Source of the DNA: Agelas oroides
Lineage: Eukaryota; Porifera; Demospongiae; Agelasida; Agelasidae
DNA: 64,000 nt
Assembly (NCBI GenBank): GCA_949130485.1
Contig: OX422197.1
Location: 7,661,991-7,725,990 of the forward strand
Direction: 5' to 3'
Positions 49,306 to 64,000 of this stretch are shown piece after piece. Position 1 is the stretch's first letter, and each line of letters opens with the position of its first letter. The notes beneath the pieces are model-generated. The model was not told where the DNA came from and made no database searches. It saw only the letters and a program-made list of their open reading frames with translations. The position numbers and the translations under genes were made by a program.

Positions 49306-50797
49306 TTTCCTTTTATTAGCCTCATAACATCATATCTATCGCTACTTGTAGCTGGCATTATTTGGCTTGTAGTCGGTCTCTTTCACAAAATCACCGTTGG
49401 ATAGACAACACGAGCCAAAATTGGCATTGAAAGGTTAATATCTACCACAATCACACACAGCATAACACAGCCAAGAGGTCACAGCGTTGCTTGGAGACTG
49501 CTAAACCTATTGGTTAATGTACTGTCTACAGTCAAGCTCCATTGAATAGCATGGTACCAACCACAAAACACGAACTGCAACGAGAACAAGAAATGATGAT
49601 TGGCTGGTCAACAGTGTTCCCTATTCCCAGGGTCCAAGGCTTTTGGTTGCTCCCAGAATATTAACATGGAGGATAAAGGATTTTATCACATGTCAATGTC
49701 TGTAGTTACAGTATAGCTGGTTGGCTAACGCTCACATTCACAAACTCACAAATTCAACATTACGTAGTAACGTGGCTGTGATAAGAGGCAAGTACCTGCT
49801 ACAACAGCACAAACCTCGCATGCAGCTGTGTCAAATGGCACTTGAAAATCTTCCAGCTAATTAGTTACTTCACAAATTATGCTCAAAGCTACTAATGATA
49901 CTGATCAACCTGTGTGATGAGGCACCAGGATAAAATCAAAGAAACTCAGAGGAACCAATCTGCCCATCTGGCTCTCAAGGTAAAGTTCCCTCCGTTGCCA
50001 TTTGAGGACATTCAAGTTACATTCCTAATGCCATCATAGTCATTGCTAGCATAACCACTCATGAATTACGTCAGATGATGTAAGCCAGACCCTTCCCACT
50101 GAAAGTAGGGGAGCCCACGTGTACAAAATATTGTATTCCAAAAGATGGTCAATAAAAGCTTACAAATTGAAGCTAATAAACCCGGCCTGATCCCCAATTG
50201 AAAATCAAGCTGCTTAATTGGTTCAGGAATGTGAGCTAACAGTCAATTAATGAGCTAACAGTCATGTGATACTCTGCGCTTGTCCTCCCCCCTGGACCAT
50301 AGGTGTCTCTAGCAGCGAGTGAGAGAGAGAGAGACTAGCTTATGAGCTGTTGCTATGGTGAGACAAAGCCATGTAACCATTCAGTTACTCCCTTGAACTA
50401 TGGAGGAAGTGACTTGGTATCTTCCTGAATATTTGTCTGGTCATAGCATGACATCACAGCTGTCATCCGATTCTCCCATAACAACCATGAGACCAGCTGC
50501 TTACACACATTTCGTAGTTTTTAAAATAAATCTTGGTTCGTATTGACAGACATAACATCATGTTATGTGTGCAGTTTCAACAAAACAGGTGATGAGGGCA
50601 TCTCGACCAATTAGTCACAATCCATTTCACTTTATTCTGAGGGTTTCGCTTATCTCCCAGGGAAGAACCCCCAGATCACACCACTTCAGAGGCTCAGTGT
50701 GCGTTATTCAGCAAAGATAATAAACCGCTCAACAAAGACAATAACTGTAAGGGCTTGTAGCAGGATTCCTATTCTGGCATTCACGGAAAGATAGCGA

Positions 50798-51000
50798 TCT
50801 GCCCTCTATTTCATGTCCATCACCGCGTTTGAAGTGCTGTTTCACCGACTTCCATTGAGGGTGGGGCTCACATACACTTTGTGGATGAATCAAATGCTCA
50901 TACATCTAAAACAAAGCACATACAAGCCCCGCCCCCTTAACAGAAGTTCCAATAGTACAGCACTTCACACATGGTAGATGCACTTGAAATGAGCGACAGA
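50798..51000. mobile_element. About 200-bp imperfect foldback element
   Basis: TTTGAAGTGCTG in the left arm pairs with CAGCACTTCA in the right, and TCTGCC...ATTTCATGT pairs with the GAGCGACAGA end. Inner GGGGCTC / AGCCCCGCCCC blocks resemble those inside the 19963-20435 element. Confidence 0.55.
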
Positions 51001-51111
51001 ATCACATCAATTTCTGCCCACTGCCACATATTTCTATGAAGAAGCATAGCTGTAAACAGTATGTACAAACCACCACTACTATAAATTGTATCTTTCACCC
51101 CAGTCTAGATG

Positions 51112-51212
51112 TCTTAGCCTTGGCCTTGTGTGCGCGTCGCTTGCAGTACGAAATTTGTGCAGAATATGGTACTGCAAGCGATGAACGTGCAAGGCCTGGG
51201 AACGAGGCTATA
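51112..51212. mobile_element. Degraded TAGCCTCG-family foldback
   Basis: The right end GGCCTGGGAACGAGGCTA is intact near 51195-51212. The left end TTAGCCTTGGCC is decayed. Inner arms CGTCGCTTGCAGTACG / TACTGCAAGCGATG pair. Confidence 0.65.
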
Positions 51213-51326
51213 TACAAAACAAATAACCTCCTGGTCTCTTGTGGCTCAGAGTAAAACCTATTGCTGTAACTCCATCTAAACTTGGAGCTTGCCAGGCCTT
51301 CCTGGTTGCCCCTGGTTACACAGTTC

Positions 51327-51675
51327 CTAAATGACTTCCTCTGGAAGTGTCAAGTACCTTTTGACCCCTGGGTTACACATGCCGATAAAAGGATTTCCTG
51401 TCTGCTTGTACAGGTGATGTAATTCATCGCTTGGATGGATCATGGTGCAAGAGAGGAAATAAGTAGCCTTTGTGAGCAAGGTGATGTCATGGCACATGAG
51501 ATAGGTCAGGAAGGGATACATCAGGGTTCAGGTCACAATCTGATGATGAAGATCACTTCCTTCTTCTGATTGCAGAGGAGGAAGAGGAGGAAAGGGTGAC
51601 TCAGTTTGACCCATCTGGGGGTGACCTTTCTGCTCCATTGAAAGTGCAAGGGCAAAGTAAGAACCTTGAATAGCT
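51327..51675. other. Possible exon fragments on opposite strands
   Basis: On the minus strand, 51521-51345 reads with protein-like composition (LTKATYFLSCTMIHPSDELH, then YKQTGNPFIGMCNPGVKR) and ends at a possible donor. On the plus strand, 51583-51660 reads EEEEERVTQFDPSGGDLSAP after a CAG and ends at GTAAGA. I do not recognise either one. They may be exons, decayed transposon code or chance. Confidence 0.25.
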
Positions 51676-52539
51676 CTGTTCTGTCTGGCATGAGGTCAAA
51701 GGTTATAGCTGTAACTGAAACAGGCTCAAGTGATGAAACTTATCAGCCTACAGACTCACAGCTGCCATGTGACTGACAGCCTTCACTAGCCATGCCCAGA
51801 GCAACAGGTTTGGTGTCAACCTATGGACTCTGCCATGTCATTGATAGCTATGGCCACAGCAACAGGCTCCCCTTTCTGTAATACAAGGAGTAGCTATGTA
51901 GAGCATGGATCCACGTCAACCATCAACAGGTTTTCAAACAAGTGTTAGCCATGTCCCCTGTGAACCCAAGTGAACAATTTGTCTCATCTTGCTCAAAAAT
52001 GGGTAGAGAGGAGAACCTATCTAAGTGGTGAGCAAGTAACGATCTACAGACCCACATCTGCCATGGGATATGCTGCCTCATCCCCAGACCCTCACAAGAC
52101 CCAAGCTATGACACAGAGAGAGTGTATCCATCCGGGTAGCTAGCAAGTAACATTCTACAAACACATGCCAGTCACCTGAGGTCATAACAACAGGCTTCCC
52201 CTCTTTAATACACTGTCAAGTGTTAGCCACAACCCTAGTAAGGTCTCTTGAGTTGAGCCCCTACAACCTGAGGGAAGCGTTTTCTAACCCTGTTTGTGCA
52301 ATGGAGGAGAGAAAAGGCCCACCCAGTGCCAACCAAGGCCTTTTTACAGCAGATCACAACAGACACCATGTGCAAAGTGATGCATGAACAAGAAGCAACT
52401 TGATCAAGTGGGAGACCTTAAGGAGGGCCATAGGGAATGAATCTGAATTCAGTAACAGGTGGTGTGGTAGCCACCGGAGACACGTACTCAGGCCATGCAC
52501 AAGGTAGGAGGCCAGCCACCACGCTCAACTAAAGCTCTG

Positions 52540-52900
52540 TTGAGATAAGGATGCCAATTAGCTATTGTGTGCAAGATATGTTTGTGTCCACCCAAAGTAT
52601 TAAGGCTAGAGAAAGGGCTTTTGGTGAAGGTGCACAGTGCTACAGCCAGAGATACAGGTCTTTTAAATTAAGAAATTGGCTGCTGGTGTTAAAGTACCGC
52701 TGTGTTCACCCGAAGTGGTAATGTTAGAGTAAGGGCTTTTTGGTGGAATCTGCGATGTACTATAGCTGGAGATACAGTAATTGGCAGTTGTGTTAAGGGC
52801 ATATCCTGTCCAATTGCAAAATACAGAAGAGGCCACATTAGAGAAAGGGCTCATACATTGTAAGGTGTTCTTGGGAAATCAGCTGTTATGTTAAGAACAC
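52540..52900 (+). repeat. Degenerate tandem repeat of about 130 bp, three units
   Basis: Units share variants of GTGTTCACCCGAAGT, TTAGAGTAAGGGCTTTTTGG and CTATAGCTGGAGATACAG. They begin near 52555, 52675 and 52800. Confidence 0.65.
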
Positions 52901-52955
52901 TTCCTGTCCACCTGCAAAGCATTCAAGTGGTCACACACCACCAGGGAAGCTGTTC

Positions 52956-53060
52956 ATCAGGTGTAAGTCCTTTGGTTGCCTACAAGAGTGGGCTGTGCAT
53001 TGAAGTGGCAGACCACTTGAGACAATGAGATCAGTAGGAGGGAATTTTTTCCTTTCAACA
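52956..53060 (+). repeat. Dispersed repeat, copy 1
   Basis: It starts ATCAGGTGTAAGTCCTTTGG and is nearly identical for about 100 bp to 57497-57600, which lies in an intron of the MFS gene. Confidence 0.85.
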
Positions 53061-53360
53061 ACCCTCCCCCCCTCTCTCCCTCTCCTCCTCCTCCTCCTCC
53101 TCCCCCTTAACTTTCTCTTCCCTCCCCATCCTTCTATGCACATCTAGTGATTCCTCACGCTGTCAAATTAAAATAGATCGTTGGTGTCATGTGGGGAGGA
53201 AGTAGAAATTAGCCATCTCCTCCTCTCCCTTTCTCTTCTCCTCTCCATCCTTCTACGCACATGTGTATTAACTCCCTCATACAGTCTAATTTCATATGAC
53301 ATTCTGCACAAAGTGGATCATTGGTGGCATGTGTTAAGGCGGAGTGGAGAGAGGGAAGAG

Positions 53361-53606
53361 GTCTAACAGTAGAGTGATCAGACCACAGGTCACTGCTAAC
53401 CGTCTAACAGTAGAGTGATCAGACCACAGGTCACTGCTAACCGTCTAACAGTAGAGTGATCAGACCACAGGTCACTGCTAACCGTCTAACAGTAGAGTGA
53501 TCAGATCACAGGTCACTGCTAACCGTCTAACAGTAGAGTGATCAGATCACAGGTCACTGCTAACCGTCTAACAGTAGAGTGATCAGACCACAGGTCACTG
53601 CTAACC
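53361..53606 (+). repeat. 41-bp tandem minisatellite, six copies
   Basis: The unit begins GTCTAACAGTAGAGTGATCA. Copies start at 53361, 53402, 53443, 53484, 53525 and 53566, with only a C/T change in some. There are no spacers of unique sequence, so this is not CRISPR-like. Confidence 0.93.
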
Positions 53607-54689
53607 ATCCATGTGATGTGACTGTGTTTTCACAACTGATACACAATAGTAGCGATTCTAGAAGAAACAGCTTGCAATCCTCATGGCTGATTCCAACTAC
53701 AGTGAAAGGCAACCTCACATCGGAGTGTGTCCATGGTTATTATTTCTACACAGAATATTAAGCTGTACTAGTCCGGAACCCAATCTCAAGTCTAGCGCAA
53801 TAAGAAAGTAGGTAAGAGTGCTTGCAACGTTCATTGAAAGTCTGCAAGGGTGATCACTCCTATCAGCACAATACTTATATTTGTGAGTACCTAATTTGGC
53901 TGTGACCTGACCCCTGACTGCACTGCTAAGCCACTGGCGACTTTGCAACTTTGGCAAAATTTACCGTGACTTTGAGACTTGGGCAAAAAAAAAATCACCT
54001 TGTGTCATGACTTTGTTGTAGTATAGGAAAGCAACATGGTAAGCTATGCCTGTCTCCTTGGTATACAGACCACCATCCCACTTACAGACAACGTACAGGA
54101 CTTACGGGGATGACTAACCCTTGGTTTGCTGTATAGGAAGGTTTGCTGCATGAACTAGGACGATGCTTACTAGTTGCGTAATGCGGCAGGATCTAGTGTA
54201 TTTGCTGTGGACATATTAAACATTTTATAACGACAAGATCATGGAATTGGACCACACAAATATCGTAGACCTGGATCAGAAATTATGAATCTGCACGCTC
54301 ATCTTATCATTGTGGATAGGGTCGAGGTCTACAAGACTGTTGTACAAGTATTCCCAATACTGAAAAGTCTAGCACTCACCTATTAAATTTCGTAAATCAA
54401 ATCTTCAGCAGGCAAATCCACAAGTTGATTTCTGTTTTTCTACCAGGCTCTCTCGTCGCTCATAACTCTTTCAAGAGCTCGATATCAGCACGCCATCTTT
54501 CTCCACAGTAATCGCAAACTGCTGACTGCTTCGCCGACAGGTACAAATGGCTCAAGGTTCGAGCGGCTAGCCCAACAAGGTCAGGTGAATCAGCTGTACT
54601 TGCACTGTACCGCATACATATCCCCGTACTATTAAATGCGGAAGAGGGGAGGTGTTCTCTAATTAGAGATACCGGACATAGTTTCTCGG

Positions 54690-54815
54690 GTCTCGTTCCC
54701 AGATGTAGTCGCGCGCGGTCTTAGTCTCGATCTCGTCCCCAAAAGCTCACGTGCGCGCGAGCGGGTCTGGCCTGGGTACAAGACAAGCGCGGTCTGTGGT
54801 CTGGGAACGAGACAA
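54690..54815. mobile_element. Nested TAGTCTCG/CTCGTTCCCAG ends near MFS promoter
   Basis: GTCTCGTTCCCAGATGTAGTC near 54692, a second left end (TTAGTCTCGATCTCGTCCCC) near 54720, and two right ends (GGCCTGGGTACAAGAC, GGTCTGGGAACGAGAC) near 54770 and 54798. The cluster lies within 35-160 bp of the MFS start codon, so it may be part of the promoter or leader. Confidence 0.6.
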
Positions 54816-54849
54816 CATTTTCCTCGTGACTACACCGCCCCCTGAAATC

Positions 54850-60420
<5,571 letters not shown>

Positions 60421-60693
60421 TTTTGAGAGTTTTTAGCATAACACGAAGTGATTTTGTAATGTGTGATTGAGATTTTTATTTTCTGTTCTTCAGGAACTTG
60501 AAGTCTTTTAGCTTATTAAAATACAGTGATGTACATGAATTATTCTATACAAAAATTATATGTAGGACTCTTAAAACATGAATTTTTGTATCACAGTGAT
60601 ACTAGTTATTACTCAGTATTTACTCAGGTAGGTGCAGCTTAATTTTGTTTACAGCCATGTACTGATAGACTAATCTAATTCCCAGACCCCACC

Positions 60694-60749
60694 TAGTCTC
60701 ACTCCCAGGCTGCAAGATAAAATCTGGGAGTGGCCTGGGAACGAGGTTA
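60694..60749. mobile_element. 56-bp foldback nested in an older copy, perfect duplication
   Basis: It starts TAGTCTCACTCCCAGGCTG and ends TGGCCTGGGAACGAGGTTA. GACCCCACC flanks it at 60685-60693 and 60750-60758. The flank itself is part of an older family member, so this is an insertion of one copy into another. Confidence 0.88.
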
Positions 60750-61155
60750 GACCCCACCCTCTCTCAAGGAAAAGGATCCGGTGACTGTTGAGCACATTCT
60801 TGGTTGTGCTGAGTCAACATTTGTATGACATAGAGCTATATATCAACTTGAGGGACATGGTAGCAATAGTTTGTAATCTCACCAGCTCAATATTTGGACA
60901 TCCACTGCTCAAAAGAGAACAATTTTGAGCCAATATCGAGCTAGAGCTATATCCTTGGTTTGTTCAGAACCAAGACTGCTGATTTGGCACAACCAAAAAA
61001 GTTGCAGCTATGAATGAGCCCAGGCAAGACAGTCCAGGATCACACCAGCTAGCCTAACTGTGCAGCCAGGACTGTATAGCCACTTTATACCCACATGGAC
61101 CTATATAGCATAAATATCCCCGAGGCAGCTCTTAGCACTCAAACCACAGGTAGTG

Positions 61156-61225
61156 TAGCCTCGTTCCCCTTGTCCCGACAAAAAATAAAAACGGAAGGAG
61201 AGGGGAGAGCCTGAGAACGAGGCTA
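61156..61225. mobile_element. 70-bp foldback mini-transposon with perfect duplication
   Basis: It starts TAGCCTCGTTCCCCTTGTCC and ends GAGAGCCTGAGAACGAGGCTA with one base trimmed at each side. CAGGTAGTG occurs at 61147-61155 and 61226-61234. Confidence 0.9.
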
Positions 61226-61629
61226 CAGGTAGTGCTTGTCAACACTTGATTATGGACTGTACACTGTGTATATATATATATAATAATAATAATAATCATA
61301 TTAAGAGCAGCTGGATGAACATACATCATATTAAGTTGTTTATACACACACAACAGGAAATTCTGTACATAAATTAATTAAATCTGGAATCGTTTACTGT
61401 CATGAACACGCACAAAAAAAACAACAATAAAATCCCTATAACACATGATACCCAGTTCTAAACGGTAGAAAATAACGTCTGAGTGACTGTCTTATACCAA
61501 AAACACAGCTATGTTCAGCTCAGTGTGTCATTGTATTTCTTCCCCTCCCATAGATAAAATTTTAATCTCTGATTCTACTGCTACAAGGTTTATTAGCTAT
61601 GAATGATTGGGTGGGTGGAAAATATGGCT

Positions 61630-64000
<2,371 letters not shown>

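Larger units (their letters stand above)
48560..54560. other. Long gene-poor stretch, probable leader intron
   Basis: I found no secure gene here. A candidate non-coding 5' exon of the minus-strand Ser/Pro-rich gene ends at a good donor (GTGAGTG on the minus strand, near 54370-54378) and contains only short upstream frames. If so, most of this stretch is one leader intron. It holds several repeats listed separately. Confidence 0.4.
60421..61629. other. Gap between convergent MFS and kinase genes
   Basis: AT-rich, with short AT repeats near 61270-61290. It holds two foldback elements listed separately and an older degenerate one around 60672-60790 (TCTAATTCCCAGACCCCACC). No gene is seen. Confidence 0.6.

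Noticed and set aside
53361-53606. CRISPR-like array
   Set aside because: The 41-bp units are contiguous with no unique spacers, and the context is a eukaryotic nuclear genome.

Overview
This is eukaryotic, animal-type nuclear DNA. The genes are split by short introns with GT/AG borders, and several are orthologues of named animal genes: a Bar/Bsh-class homeobox, CCDC180-like, TMEM19, ACBD6, TMEM115, an MFS transporter and a PKN-type kinase. The Bar/Bsh-like homeodomain, a P-loop GTPase plus Death-domain protein, small introns, tightly packed head-to-head genes and many hairpin mini-transposons fit an early-branching metazoan best. A sponge (demosponge) is my best guess, but that is inference and not proven by the sequence.

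Layout. 267-1099 (-) homeobox gene, head-to-head with 1404-13718 (+), a coiled-coil gene of about 45 exons resembling ciliary CCDC180; a sequence close to an RFX X-box lies between them. 14021-17297 (-) GTPase/COR-like/Death-domain protein whose 5' exon is not found. 18476-28813 (-) coiled-coil gene with many very small exons, only its ends resolved. It is head-to-head with 29020-30148 (+) TMEM19. 30790-33771 (-) ACBD6 is head-to-head with 34056-37900 (+) TMEM115. 38186-44556 (+) is an AKNA-like coiled-coil protein with two coding minisatellites. 45912-47765 (-) is an unrecognised Ser/Pro-rich protein with a YTHVPTS heptad array; its 5' leader probably starts near 54.5 kb. 54850-60420 (+) is an MFS (spinster-like) transporter. 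61630-64000 (-) is the C-terminal half of a PKN-type kinase, cut by the window edge. Phase-consistent exon joins were worked out by hand for the homeobox, TMEM19, ACBD6, TMEM115, AKNA-like, MFS and PKN genes.

Mobile and repeat content is the most distinctive part. A family of foldback elements begins TAGCCTCGTTCCCAGGC or TAGTCTCGT(A/C)CCCAGAC and ends with the inverted copy. It occurs in nearly every intron and intergenic space, in sizes from about 27 to 473 bp, and over ten copies are flanked by 9-bp direct repeats. One copy has had its end tandemly amplified into a 21-bp minisatellite. There are also a tRNA-derived SINE, tRNA-like fragments, several other hairpin elements, CA/GT microsatellites and a 1-kb polypyrimidine array. 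Several microsatellites end exactly at 3' splice sites, where they serve as or sit beside the polypyrimidine tract.

The genes do not form one pathway. They look like ordinary housekeeping, ciliary, trafficking and signalling genes in a compact genome. No dedicated new multi-gene system is evident; the novelty lies in the mini-transposon family and the repeat/splice-site relationships.
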